DNA from: Nitrospirota bacterium | GTDB lineage: Bacteria > Nitrospirota > Thermodesulfovibrionia > Thermodesulfovibrionales > UBA6898 | DNA: 35,338 bases | Assembly: GCA_021811105.1 (NCBI GenBank) | Contig: JAJZPM010000041.1 | Span: 1 to 35,338, forward strand | Reading direction: 5' to 3' | In this document: positions 1 to 7,759 of the stretch, one piece after another | Position numbering within the stretch: the stretch's first letter is position 1 | Layout of the letters: each line of letters starts with the position of its first letter | Position numbers and translations under genes: made by a program | The notes under the pieces: model-generated | What the model was told of the DNA's origin: nothing | The model's input: only the letters and a program-made list of their open reading frames with translations | Databases searched by the model: none

Positions 1-11
1 TAGTTCTTTTT

Positions 12-94
12 CCGTCATGCCCGAGGTTCTCAGTCGGGCATCCATGTTTTCTTAAGAATGGATTCCCGCCTAAAGACTGCGGGAATGATGACGG
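12..94. repeat. Palindromic intergenic repeat, family 1, copy 1
   Basis: An imperfect palindrome bounded by CCGTCAT (12-18) and ATGACGG (88-94). Inside are the stems TGCCCGA/TCGGGCA (18-24 and 34-40) and ATTCCCGC/GCGGGAAT (62-86). A related element lies at 4015-4110. This is the design of dispersed non-coding repeats of bacterial intergenic regions. No coding sequence was seen in 1-264. Confidence 0.6.
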
Positions 95-264
95 CCTAAA
101 TACACACACTTTATGCAACGTTAGGGTTTATTGTCATCAGTCATGAGCATACCCTTTTTTGCTGACTTGGGGGGTGGCCGCATTCGATGATCAAGCCGGT
201 TTCGAAAAGCGACCGTGTGGTGTTCTGGAAGGAATTGTTGCAGCGGCGTCTGCACGCCGTCGGC

Positions 265-456
265 TCAGCTCCTCTTCCCCTTCTTCATGTCGGCGTAGAA
301 GTTAACGAGAAGGTCGGAGTCCTTCGGGGAAAGATCGAATTTCAGGCACGCCTCTCCGATCAACTCCGGCAGGCCGGCCTTCGGATTCTCCAACTGCTGG
401 TCCGATATCCATTTGATCGCCCTTCTCAGTTGTTCGCCCTCGGGCAGAATGCTCAT
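265..456 (-). CDS. Small conserved protein of unknown function (63 aa)
   Basis: A 63-residue soluble protein, acidic and basic residues mixed, predicted mostly helical. It has no signal peptide, membrane segment or cysteine. The start at 456 is well supported: AAAGGAGGG lies just upstream on the minus strand. I do not recognise a named family; the length and the helical pattern (SPKDSDLLVNFYADM near the C-terminus) resemble small conserved proteins found singly in Nitrospirota and Desulfobacterota genomes, but that is an impression. It stands alone: about 206 bases of non-coding sequence with a repeat separate it from the next gene. Confidence 0.6.
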   Translation of the reverse strand: MSILPEGEQLRRAIKWISDQQLENPKAGLPELIGEACLKFDLSPKDSDLLVNFYADMKKGKRS

Positions 457-539
457 GGTCGTACCCTCCTTTTCTATTCCTGCACATACTCTACAACATT
501 CCAGCCCTTTTTTGAATCGCTTATAATGGTCCTCCTATT

Positions 540-577
540 CAACCCCTCCCTTCCTCCCCTTATCAGGGGAGGGGTTG
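540..577. repeat. Palindromic intergenic repeat, family 2, copy A
   Basis: A C-rich/G-rich palindrome: CAACCCCTCC at 540-549 faces GGGGAGGGGTTG ending at 577, with an inner CCTCCCCTTATCAGGGGAGG hairpin. The same CCTCCCCTT/AAGGGGAGG theme occurs at 2597-2675. No gene is seen in the rest of 457-661. Confidence 0.55.
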
Positions 578-661
578 AAAGAGACCTTGCGGCTACTGCA
601 GACACTTTTGGAAGGAAGGTATGGCGTTTTTAGTATGTCTGCCACCCTCAGCTATGCGACA

Positions 662-1186
662 TTAACCCCCGGCTGCCCTGATGATCTCCTCTATCCTTGC
701 GGACCATATCCGGTATCCCTCGTCGCTGAGGTGAACACCGTCTTCTTCGAAGCAGGAGGCTTTGGGCTCGCCTCTTTTGTTCAGAAAAAGCGGATGGATA
801 TCCACATAGCCGACTGCTTCCCGCTCCGCGAGGGCGCGCAATTCCTTGTTCATCGCCCTGATCTCGTTGTTCGGGATGAAGGGATAGCAGACGGGCAGGA
901 GGCTGTGGACAAATATGCGGGCTGCGGGATAGCGGCTCTTTAGCCGCGCAATGATAGCGGCATAGGTCTTGACAAAGCCGCGGTCATCCATCGAGAGGTT
1001 GTTGATACCTGTCATGATGAAGACAAAGTCGGGGGATGATGCCTTCCCGATAATCGTATCTAGCCTTCGATAAAGCCCTTCTGCCGTCTCGCCGGCAATA
1101 CCGAAGCTAAAGACCTCGTGAGGTGTAAAACGCCCAGCCCAGTCGAAGAACTCTATCAGAGAATCGCCGATAAAGAGCAGTCGCAT
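662..1186 (-). CDS. SGNH/GDSL-family hydrolase
   Basis: An esterase/acylhydrolase of the SGNH fold, 174 residues from the ATG at 1186. Block I is FIGDS with the nucleophile Ser9. Block II is the Gly in SFGIAGETAEG, block III the Asn in TGINNL, and block V DGVHLS with the Asp149/His152 pair. A GTG at 1198 in frame is an alternative start, but AAAGGTG sits 9 bases before the ATG, so the ATG is preferred. There is no signal peptide, so it is probably cytoplasmic. The stop of the deaminase gene lies only a few bases upstream, so the two are co-transcribed. The substrate cannot be told from sequence; related proteins act on acetyl or acyl esters of carbohydrates and lysophospholipids. Confidence 0.85.
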   Translation of the reverse strand: MRLLFIGDSLIEFFDWAGRFTPHEVFSFGIAGETAEGLYRRLDTIIGKASSPDFVFIMTGINNLSMDDRGFVKTYAAIIARLKSRYPAARIFVHSLLPVCYPFIPNNEIRAMNKELRALAEREAVGYVDIHPLFLNKRGEPKASCFEEDGVHLSDEGYRIWSARIEEIIRAAGG

Positions 1187-1204
1187 TGACCGGTTCACCT
1201 TTCG

Positions 1205-2533
1205 CTACGCAGAATTTCCTGCCCTGATCTTTTTTCCCCACGAAGCGGCCTTCCGCATGATCTCCGCCTCATCGCCGGTGACCAGCGAACGGGCCCGAAG
1301 GACTATCTTACCGTTTATGATCACGGTATCGATGTCCGCGGCGTTCATCGAATAGACGAGGTGGGAAAAGATGTCATACATCGGCGTCAGGTGGGGCTTT
1401 CTCATGTCGGCAAGGACGATGTCCGCAGCCTTGCCGGTTTCGATACTGCCGGTCTTGTCGTCCATACCGAGCGCCTCGGACCCCCAACGGGTGGCCATTA
1501 GAGCCACCTGGCGGGTATTCAGGACCGTCGGGTCTTTTGCGATTGCCTTATGGACCTTGGCCGTCGTCGACATCTCGCTCAGGATATTCAGGTCGTTATT
1601 GCTCGCCGCGCCGTCGGTCCCGAAGGTTACCCTTATTCCCTCGGCGAGCATCGTCACCACCGGGGCAAATCCCGACGCCAGTTTCAGGTTGCTCTCCATG
1701 CAGTGGGCCACCGAGACTCCCTTCTTCGCAAGGACCTCGATCTCTTCGTCCTCGAGCCAGATGCAGTGGGCGGCGGTAACGGTCTCATCCAGAAACCCAA
1801 GGGAGTCGAGATAAGTGACCGGTCGGCTGTGGTGCAGTGCCATGATCTGGGCGACTTCCCATTCTGTCTCGGAGATATGCATATGGAGGGGGACACCATA
1901 TGCCTCGGACAAGGCCTTGGCCCTGCGCAGGGTCTCTGCGCTGCAGGCATAGGGTGAATGGGGCGCAACGCAAGGGATGATGCAGTCGTCGTCTTTCCAG
2001 TCCCTGATGAAGGATTCGGCCTTTTCAAGGTACTCAGCAGGAGTCTGCGCGGTCCTCGTCGGGAAGTCGAGTATCCCCGCGCCCACAACCGCCCTCATCC
2101 CCATCTTCCTGGCCGCAGCCGCGATCCGTTCTCCGTAAAAATACATGTCGTTAAAGGCGGTAATGCCGGACTTGAGCATTTCGAGGCAGGCGAGTTCCAC
2201 GGCATCTCCGACGAATTCCGGACCCAGCCATTTCTCTTCCGCGGGCCAGATATGTTTTTCGAGCCAGTCTTTGAGCGGCAGGTCGTCGGCAAGCCCCCTG
2301 AAATAAACCATTGGGGAATGGGTATGGGTATTCACAAGCCCCGGAAATGCGACGAAGCCCGTACCACCGATCACTTCAGTGGACAGATATCGTCCAAGTA
2401 TCTCATCGGCCGGCCCGACTGCTGCGATCTTTTCGCCGATTACGGCCACTGCACCGTCTTCTATGACGGTAAGGTCCCCGTCCATCGTAAGGACGTGGTC
2501 AGCTCTGATGATGATATCTGCGTGCGACTTCAT
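1205..2533 (-). CDS. mtaD: MTA/SAH deaminase-type amidohydrolase
   Basis: A metal-dependent amidohydrolase of the 5'-methylthioadenosine/S-adenosylhomocysteine deaminase group, 442 residues from the ATG at 2533 (GGAGAGA just upstream; an extension to 2593 is open but has poorer signals). Metal ligands are visible as the HTH pair (His70, His72), His219 in LHMHISET and Asp307 in TFGTDGAASNN. These enzymes convert MTA or SAH to the inosine analogue, in nucleoside and methyl-group salvage. Close relatives deaminate aminofutalosine in menaquinone synthesis or are guanine deaminase/TrzN-like, so the substrate is inferred. It is the first gene of a two-gene unit with the SGNH hydrolase. MTA is also the by-product of polyamine synthases, one of which may be encoded at 14964. 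Confidence 0.85.
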   Translation of the reverse strand: MKSHADIIIRADHVLTMDGDLTVIEDGAVAVIGEKIAAVGPADEILGRYLSTEVIGGTGFVAFPGLVNTHTHSPMVYFRGLADDLPLKDWLEKHIWPAEEKWLGPEFVGDAVELACLEMLKSGITAFNDMYFYGERIAAAARKMGMRAVVGAGILDFPTRTAQTPAEYLEKAESFIRDWKDDDCIIPCVAPHSPYACSAETLRRAKALSEAYGVPLHMHISETEWEVAQIMALHHSRPVTYLDSLGFLDETVTAAHCIWLEDEEIEVLAKKGVSVAHCMESNLKLASGFAPVVTMLAEGIRVTFGTDGAASNNDLNILSEMSTTAKVHKAIAKDPTVLNTRQVALMATRWGSEALGMDDKTGSIETGKAADIVLADMRKPHLTPMYDIFSHLVYSMNAADIDTVIINGKIVLRARSLVTGDEAEIMRKAASWGKKIRAGNSA

Positions 2534-2596
2534 TCTCTCCACTAGTAATAGTCTCAAAATAGTGTTGACATCTGATGAAACGAAATGAACCAAAGT

Positions 2597-2675
2597 AACT
2601 CCCCCCTGCCCCCTCTTAACCTAAGAGGGGCTATACGTTCCTCCCCTTGAGGTAAGGGGAGGTTAGGAGGGGTCA
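2597..2675. repeat. Palindromic intergenic repeat, family 2, copy B
   Basis: Two perfect hairpins in tandem. The first is CCCCTCTT (2610-2617) with AAGAGGGG (2623-2630). The second is CCTCCCCTT (2640-2648) with AAGGGGAGG (2654-2662). A looser outer pairing of CTCCCCCCT with AGGAGGGG encloses them. The element lies between the asd 3' end and the deaminase start. No T-tract follows, so it is not a standard terminator. The rest of 2676-2775 holds nothing I recognise. Confidence 0.6.
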
Positions 2676-2775
2676 TGAAATTAGTAGTCGACAGCAATGC
2701 ATATTCTATTATGAGACCGTTAATATCTATCTTACCGCTGCAGTAAATGTTATAAAGATGCAGTTGCGTCGGCGC

Positions 2776-3888
2776 TTATCTCTCCACGAGTATCCTGAGC
2801 ATCCTCCGCAAGGGTTCCGCGGCGCCCCAGAGGAGCTGGTCCCCGCAGGTGAAGGCGGCAAGGTACTGCGGCCCCATGTTCATCTTTCGCAGACGCCCCA
2901 CAGGCACCGTGAGCGTCCCGGTCACCGCGGCGGGGGTGAGTTCGCGAATCGTGATCTGGCGCTCGTTCGGCACCACCTTTACCCATTGGTTGTGGCGGGC
3001 GATCATGTCGTTGATTTCGTCGAGCGGCACGTCTTTCGTGAGCTTGAGGGTAAGAGCCTGGCTGTGGCAGCGCATGGCGCCGATGCGCACGCAGATGCCG
3101 TCGATCGGGATAGGGTTATCTTCGCGGCCGAGTATCTTGTTCGTCTCTGCCTGGCCCTTCCATTCTTCTTTGCTCTGGCCGTTTTCGAGCTGCACGTCGA
3201 TCCACGGGATAAGCGAGCAGGCAAGGGGCGCGCCGAAGAATTTCGTGGGATAGTCGTCGGAGCGGACATGTTCGGCGACCGTGCGGTCGATCTCGAGGAT
3301 CGCGCTCGAAGGGTTTTCGAGAAGGTTTTTCACCGAGCCGTGGGCCGACCCCATCTGGCTGATAAGCTCGCGCATATTCTGAGCGCCTGCGCCTGAGGCC
3401 GCCTGGTAGGTCATGGCCGACATCCACTCGACCAGCCCTGCTTCGTATAAACCGCCGAGGGCGATAAGCATCAGGGAGACGGTGCAGTTGCCGCCGATAT
3501 AGTTCCTTACTCCCTTGGCGAGACCGTCCTTGATCACGTTCCTGTTGACCGGGTCGAGGATGATGATCGCAGCCTTGTCCATGCGGAGCGCCGAGGCAGC
3601 GTCGATCCAGTAGCCGTTCCAGCCGGCAGCCCGCAGTCTGGGGAAGATTTCCTTTGTATATTCGCCTCCCTGGCAGGAGACGATCGCGTCCATCGCCTTC
3701 AGTTCGTCGATCTTCTTTGCGTCCTTGAGCGCGGGCGCGGCCTTGCCGACTTCGGGGGCCTTGCCTCCCACGTTCGAGGTCGTGAAAAAGACCGGCTCGA
3801 CGAGATCGAAATCCTTTTCTTCGCGCATGCGGCCCATGAGCACCGAACCTACCATGCCGCGCCATCCTACAAAACCCACTCGCATCAT
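2776..3888 (-). CDS. asd: Aspartate-semialdehyde dehydrogenase
   Basis: NADPH-dependent reductive dephosphorylation of aspartyl phosphate to aspartate semialdehyde, the branch point to lysine/diaminopimelate, threonine and methionine. The protein has 370 residues, the size of the Escherichia coli enzyme. It shows the N-terminal [11 protein letters not shown] nucleotide-binding motif, the catalytic Cys135 in [10 protein letters not shown], the substrate-binding [21 protein letters not shown] block, and Arg268/His275 in [11 protein letters not shown]. Two ATGs in tandem occur at 3888/3885; GAGGGAG precedes them. The sequence matches the long gammaproteobacterial class of Asd better than the short class common in Gram-positives and archaea. 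It is monocistronic as far as can be seen. Confidence 0.95.
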   Translation of the reverse strand: MMRVGFVGWRGMVGSVLMGRMREEKDFDLVEPVFFTTSNVGGKAPEVGKAAPALKDAKKIDELKAMDAIVSCQGGEYTKEIFPRLRAAGWNGYWIDAASALRMDKAAIIILDPVNRNVIKDGLAKGVRNYIGGNCTVSLMLIALGGLYEAGLVEWMSAMTYQAASGAGAQNMRELISQMGSAHGSVKNLLENPSSAILEIDRTVAEHVRSDDYPTKFFGAPLACSLIPWIDVQLENGQSKEEWKGQAETNKILGREDNPIPIDGICVRIGAMRCHSQALTLKLTKDVPLDEINDMIARHNQWVKVVPNERQITIRELTPAAVTGTLTVPVGRLRKMNMGPQYLAAFTCGDQLLWGAAEPLRRMLRILVER

Positions 3889-3923
3889 ACGTTACTCCCT
3901 CGGCTGTAAGATTTGAATTTAAT

Positions 3924-3929
3924 ATTATA
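3924..3929 (-). promoter_or_regulatory. Candidate -10 box for asd
   Basis: TATAAT on the minus strand, 36 bases before the asd start. The expected -35 position holds only TGCAAA (3 of 6 matches), so the call rests on the perfect -10 and the spacing. Confidence 0.4.
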
Positions 3930-4014
3930 CTCAAAGCGACGGGATCTTTGCACACGGCTTAATCTGCCGCGGACGCCCTCTATAGAGTCGTGTATTAAAG
4001 TCTCTTTTTCTGTT

Positions 4015-4110
4015 CGTCATTCCCGCAGCCCTTAAGCGGGAATCCAGTGTTTTCAGGATTTTCTGGATCCCCGGGTCGAGCCTGCCTGCCGCAAGCGGGC
4101 CCGAGGATGA
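4015..4110. repeat. Palindromic intergenic repeat, family 1, copy 2
   Basis: Starts CGTCAT at 4015 and ends near GGATGAC at about 4110. The stem ATTCCCGC (4019-4026)/GCGGGAAT (4036-4043) is identical to the one in the copy at 12-94. The following AGTGTTTTC and GGAT blocks also match that copy. It lies between asd and the TonB-dependent receptor gene, which diverge here. Confidence 0.6.
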
Positions 4111-4178
4111 CAACTTTTTACGTTATGGACAAACTTTATATAGAAACTTTATAACACTGATTTCACGGGCACTTACCG

Positions 4179-4207
4179 TTGACAAATCAGGAGCCAAATG
4201 ATATTTT
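4179..4207 (+). promoter_or_regulatory. Sigma-70-type promoter of the TonB-dependent receptor gene
   Basis: TTGACA (4179-4184), 17-base spacer, TATTTT (4202-4207). The -35 is perfect and the -10 matches 4 of 6. Transcription would begin near 4214, between the ATG at 4208 and that at 4232, which argues for the 4232 start. Confidence 0.55.
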
Positions 4208-4231
4208 ATGGAACTAAGCAAGGGGAGGCAT

Positions 4232-6160
4232 ATGGCAAGGAAATGCTTTGTTGTCGCCGTTGCAGTATTTGTCTTTTATCTGTTCTTCTTCCCTGTCTCA
4301 GGTTTTTCCTCCGAGACAGACGCCGGTAATCAGACCGAAGGCGGAGGGATGTCCGCCGCCGAATTGACAAAGAAGGAGCTTCTCCTTTTCTGGGACGAGA
4401 AAGACCTCTACGTCCAGTCTGCCACGAGGCATGAGAAGCCGATCTCGCAGGTGGCCGAGAACATGACGGTGGTCACCGCAAAAGAGATCGAGGACATGAA
4501 CGCACATACCGTCGCCGAGGTCCTCAACCGGGTGACAGGTATCTTCGTCGATTTTGGTACCCAGGATTTTGGGAGTCCTTCTGTCCTGCATATCCAGGGC
4601 TCTGAGAACAGGCATGTCCTTGTCCTGCTCGACGGCGTCACCTGGAATTTCCTCTCAGAGGGCGGCGCAGAGACGAATTCGATACCAGTCAGGATCATAA
4701 ACCGCATAGAGATCATAAAAGGGCCTGCGTCCTCGGCTTGGGGTTCGTCGCTGGGAGGTGTTATCAACATCATCACGAAGAACACCGGAGACACTGCCGT
4801 GCCTTCAGGGACACTGAGCGGCTCATACGGAGAAAGGAATACGCAGGACTATAACGGCGAGGTTTTCGGCAAGGCAGGTCCTGTCGGATATTATGTGTTC
4901 GGGGGCAAGCAGCGGTCTGACGGCCTGAGAGAAAACAGGTGGTTCGATAATTATAGCCTCTATTTGAAGTTCAGGGGCGATATCTCGAAGGACGTGAATA
5001 TCGGCTTTACAGCAGGTTACAACGAGCCGCACCAAAAATTCCTTGATTCCCCTGCCAACGATTTTACTTCCAGGGGAATTACTCGTACTTTTTTTGTGAC
5101 GGGCTCGCTGGATGCTGCTATAACTTCGGAACTTAGCTTCCAGGCATCTTTTTACACGTTCAAACAGAAATTAGCCCAGTTGAACGACTTTCTCAGCACC
5201 GGTGAACCCTTCCTGCATATCACGTACGATGAAAAAACGACTGCAGGGAGCGGCAAACTGGTATGGACGCATGGTATACATACAGGGGTGGCAGGCGCCG
5301 AATTCAGCAGGGGGACGCTCGACCAGACGTTTGGTGGCATGTTTTCTTTGACCACGAACCCCTCTATCGACAAATGGGCGGTGTATGCGAACGATACGGT
5401 TTCCCTTGGTAAATTTACGGTTACGCCAGGCATCAGGCTCGACCATAATAATGTTACAGGCTCTTTCACGAGCCCGAGCATCGGGGTCACATACAAACTT
5501 CTGGATAAAACAATCCTAAGAGCGTCGGTCGCACGGGGATTTACCATTCCACCGCTTTCGTTTACTTCCGGCGGCGGAGTTTTCCTCGACCCGAACCCGG
5601 ACTTGAAGTCCGAGAGTGTCTGGTCGTACCAAGTCGGCGCGGAATCGAACATCACAGATTTCCTATGGGTGAAGGCGACCCTCTTCCGCTACGACCTGAA
5701 GGATGCTCTTACGCCTGTACTTGCGGCTTCCGGCAATCTTATAGAGATTAACAGCGGAGACGAGAGGCGCCAGGGGCTCGAACTGGAGGCAGAGACAGTA
5801 CCCTTCTACAATGTTTCTCTCAAGGCGGGTTTTGCCTACGTGGATAAGAAGCCTTCCGAAGAGCTGGAAAGCACGGTGAATTATTCATACAACATAGGCA
5901 TCAAGTACGACGATAGGAAAACCTTCATGGCACAGCTTTTCGGCCATTATGTTTGGTGGGACTTGACGGAAGGAGATGCCGCAAAGTACGATACCTTTAT
6001 ATGGGATCTCAATATGCGGAAGGGCGTATACTCGACAGGAAAGATAAATGCGGAGGTTTTTGCGACCGCCCACAATATCTTCAATGGTTCCTACTACACC
6101 TTCGGCGACCGGATGAACCCGCGGAGATGGGTGGAGGCCGGCCTCAGGGTCAAATTCTGA
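4232..6160 (+). CDS. TonB-dependent outer-membrane receptor
   Basis: A 22-strand-barrel-type outer-membrane transporter energised by TonB, 642 residues. The ATG at 4232 is chosen over 4208 because GGGGAGG lies 4 bases before it and because the protein then begins with a normal signal peptide (MARKC, then a hydrophobic run to about residue 25). The plug domain (about residues 60-175) shows the typical AENMTVVTAKEIEDM entry, a VLVLLDG strand and the IEIIKGPASSAWGSSLGGVINIITK end. The barrel ends in a terminal Phe (GLRVKF). The class resembles BtuB/colicin-type receptors, whose ligands are cobalamin, siderophores, other metal chelates or peptides. The ligand is unknown. It precedes the small peptide and radical SAM genes by 118 bases, and a peptide-related ligand is possible. 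Confidence 0.9.
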   Translation: MARKCFVVAVAVFVFYLFFFPVSGFSSETDAGNQTEGGGMSAAELTKKELLLFWDEKDLYVQSATRHEKPISQVAENMTVVTAKEIEDMNAHTVAEVLNRVTGIFVDFGTQDFGSPSVLHIQGSENRHVLVLLDGVTWNFLSEGGAETNSIPVRIINRIEIIKGPASSAWGSSLGGVINIITKNTGDTAVPSGTLSGSYGERNTQDYNGEVFGKAGPVGYYVFGGKQRSDGLRENRWFDNYSLYLKFRGDISKDVNIGFTAGYNEPHQKFLDSPANDFTSRGITRTFFVTGSLDAAITSELSFQASFYTFKQKLAQLNDFLSTGEPFLHITYDEKTTAGSGKLVWTHGIHTGVAGAEFSRGTLDQTFGGMFSLTTNPSIDKWAVYANDTVSLGKFTVTPGIRLDHNNVTGSFTSPSIGVTYKLLDKTILRASVARGFTIPPLSFTSGGGVFLDPNPDLKSESVWSYQVGAESNITDFLWVKATLFRYDLKDALTPVLAASGNLIEINSGDERRQGLELEAETVPFYNVSLKAGFAYVDKKPSEELESTVNYSYNIGIKYDDRKTFMAQLFGHYVWWDLTEGDAAKYDTFIWDLNMRKGVYSTGKINAEVFATAHNIFNGSYYTFGDRMNPRRWVEAGLRVKF

Positions 6161-6192
6161 GAACCAGGATTCGATTTAAATAAAAATTGACG

Positions 6193-6222
6193 TTGACACC
6201 CTGAATCAGCCCGTGTTATAAA
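6193..6222 (+). promoter_or_regulatory. Sigma-70-type promoter of the precursor peptide gene
   Basis: TTGACA (6193-6198), 18-base spacer, TATAAA (6217-6222). The predicted start near 6229 gives a leader of about 49 bases to the peptide ATG. It gives the peptide cassette its own promoter, separate from the receptor gene. Confidence 0.6.
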
Positions 6223-6277
6223 AACTCGAATGTCCTTGAAGACATATAAATTTTTTTATCTCATTAAGGAGGATTCA

Positions 6278-6379
6278 ATGGAAAGAGAAGAGATCGAAGT
6301 GATCGACTGCGGCATGGACCTCGGGGGCGTGGGTTCCTTGGCTGGATGCTGTATGACTGCGTTTATTCCTTTCAGGTAA
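6278..6379 (+). CDS. Putative RiPP precursor peptide (33 aa, Cys-containing)
   Basis: A 33-codon reading frame with an excellent start (AAGGAGG 6 bases upstream) behind a near-consensus promoter. The N-terminal part (MEREEIEVIDCG) is acidic. The middle is Gly-rich (GGVGSLAG), followed by the Cys-Cys pair and a hydrophobic end (CCMTAFIPFR). Cysteines are residues 11, 24 and 25. A short acidic leader, a Gly/Cys core and a radical SAM/SPASM gene next in line are what one expects of a ribosomally made, post-translationally modified peptide. The pair reminds me of the putative geopeptide/maturase systems annotated in Geobacter, but I cannot confirm family membership. The product structure and role (signal, metallophore, toxin or cofactor) are unknown. 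Confidence 0.65.
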   Translation: MEREEIEVIDCGMDLGGVGSLAGCCMTAFIPFR

Positions 6380-6392
6380 TATCGGCGAACGA

Positions 6393-6422
6393 GAAGAGGG
6401 GGATGGCAACATTCCCCTCTTC
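6393..6422 (+). promoter_or_regulatory. Hairpin between precursor peptide and maturase genes
   Basis: GAAGAGGGG (6393-6401) pairs perfectly with CCCCTCTTC (6414-6422) around a 12-base loop. Only three T residues follow, so it is a weak terminator at best. An attenuator or an mRNA-stabilising 3' end for the short peptide transcript fits, because RiPP precursors are usually needed in excess over their enzyme. It would sequester the ATG at 6403. Confidence 0.55.
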
Positions 6423-6438
6423 TTTGAGTAGACCTTTC

Positions 6439-7746
6439 ATGCACCTGTCCAATTATATTAAGTCCTTTAATTACGACGAAAAACCCGGTAGCCATCTCGT
6501 ATACTCCACGAAAAGGGCAGCGGTGCTTGTCCTCAAGAAAGAGATCATCGAATCAATAGAGAGTGGCACGTTGTCCCTGGCGGCAGAGAAAACCCTGTCC
6601 GACCTCGGGATTATCATCCCAGACAAAGAGGCAGAAAAGAAATCCATGCTCGGTCTCATCGACGGACTCAATGCAAGGGACACGGGGATGAACGTCACGG
6701 TCGTGCTGAACATGGACTGCAACTTCGCCTGCGTCTACTGCTATGAGGGCGAGATGAAGGGCAGGCTCTACATGACGGAAGACATTGCGGACCTCCTCAT
6801 AGATTTCATTAAAGAAAAATTCACTGATACAACAAAATCGATAAACATAGATTTTTTCGGCGGAGAGCCGCTTTTGAGTAAAGATCTTATCAAGTATATT
6901 TCACATGCCATGAAGTCTTTTGCGGGAGACAAAGGGGCTGAATATACCTTCTCTCTCGTTTCGAACGGTTCGCTCCTGAAAAGGGAGGTGGCGGAGGAGC
7001 TGAAGGCACTGGGGATGCAGGGCGTGAAGATAACCCTCGACGGCCCCGCGGAGATCCACAACAAATACAGGCCATTCAAAAAAGGCGGCGGAAGTTTCGA
7101 TGCGATCATCAGGAACATAAAGGAGACCTGCGATCTCGTAAAGATCGGCATCGGCGGCAACTTCGACCAGGAGAACTATCAACGCTTTCCCGAACTCCTC
7201 GATTACCTCGAAAAGGAGGGGCTGACGCCGGACAAGATCTCGCAGGTGAAATTCGATGCGGTGATGAAGCGGCCCAAGGGCGATGCGTCGCCGGCCGATT
7301 ATGTGGACGGATGCATGTCGATCAACGAGCCGTGGCTGATAGCGGCCGGTATCTATCTGAGGGAAGAGATTTTGAAGAGGGGTTATTCCACCCCCAGGAT
7401 AATGCCGATGCCCTGCCAGGTCGAGCTGAAGAACTCCTATGTGGTGCACTTTGACGGGACGCTTTACAAGTGTCCGGGGTTTATCGGGAAAAAAGGGTTC
7501 GAGACAGGCAGTCTCAGGGAAGGGATGACGGACTACTCTGCTTCTTACAAGACCGGCATCTGGAAGAACGACGAATGCCTCGGCTGCGAATACCTGCCGC
7601 TTTGTTTCGGCGGTTGCAAATACATGACCTATATACGAGATGGAAATGTCGAAAGCATAGACTGTAAAAAGCCTTATCTCGACGCGTCTCTCGAGGCGCT
7701 GGTCAGACAGGACATCAACTACAGGCGTCAGGCAAGGGCGAAATAG
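6439..7746 (+). CDS. Radical SAM/SPASM peptide maturase
   Basis: A radical S-adenosylmethionine enzyme of the SPASM class, which installs thioether or carbon-carbon links in ribosomal peptides using extra iron-sulfur clusters. From the ATG at 6439 it has 435 residues. The N-terminal 90 residues (HLSNYIKSFNYDEKPGSHLVY onward) look like the peptide-binding region of such maturases. The radical SAM motif is CNFACVYC (Cys94, Cys98, Cys101), followed by FFGGEPL. The SPASM cysteines are 326, 345, 380, 383, 389, 393 and 409, the normal seven-cysteine pattern. Earlier in-frame ATGs at 6346 and 6403 are less likely: the first overlaps the peptide gene and the second lies in the hairpin. There is no clear Shine-Dalgarno before 6439, so the start is uncertain. 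Its likely substrate is the 33-residue peptide just upstream. Confidence 0.88.
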   Translation: MHLSNYIKSFNYDEKPGSHLVYSTKRAAVLVLKKEIIESIESGTLSLAAEKTLSDLGIIIPDKEAEKKSMLGLIDGLNARDTGMNVTVVLNMDCNFACVYCYEGEMKGRLYMTEDIADLLIDFIKEKFTDTTKSINIDFFGGEPLLSKDLIKYISHAMKSFAGDKGAEYTFSLVSNGSLLKREVAEELKALGMQGVKITLDGPAEIHNKYRPFKKGGGSFDAIIRNIKETCDLVKIGIGGNFDQENYQRFPELLDYLEKEGLTPDKISQVKFDAVMKRPKGDASPADYVDGCMSINEPWLIAAGIYLREEILKRGYSTPRIMPMPCQVELKNSYVVHFDGTLYKCPGFIGKKGFETGSLREGMTDYSASYKTGIWKNDECLGCEYLPLCFGGCKYMTYIRDGNVESIDCKKPYLDASLEALVRQDINYRRQARAK

Positions 7747-7759
7747 GCCTGCCTTCGCT

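Noticed and set aside
187-633. Open frame of 148 codons on the plus strand across the 63-residue gene
   Set aside because: It runs through a palindromic repeat, has no ribosome site and lies opposite a better supported gene.
1958-2545. 195-codon plus-strand frame opposite the deaminase gene
   Set aside because: Antisense frame in GC-rich coding DNA; composition is Arg/His/Pro-rich and it has no start signal.
6346-6438. Extended N-terminus of the first radical SAM enzyme from 6346 or 6403
   Set aside because: 6346 lies inside the peptide gene and 6403 inside a stable hairpin; the family-like N-terminus begins at 6439.
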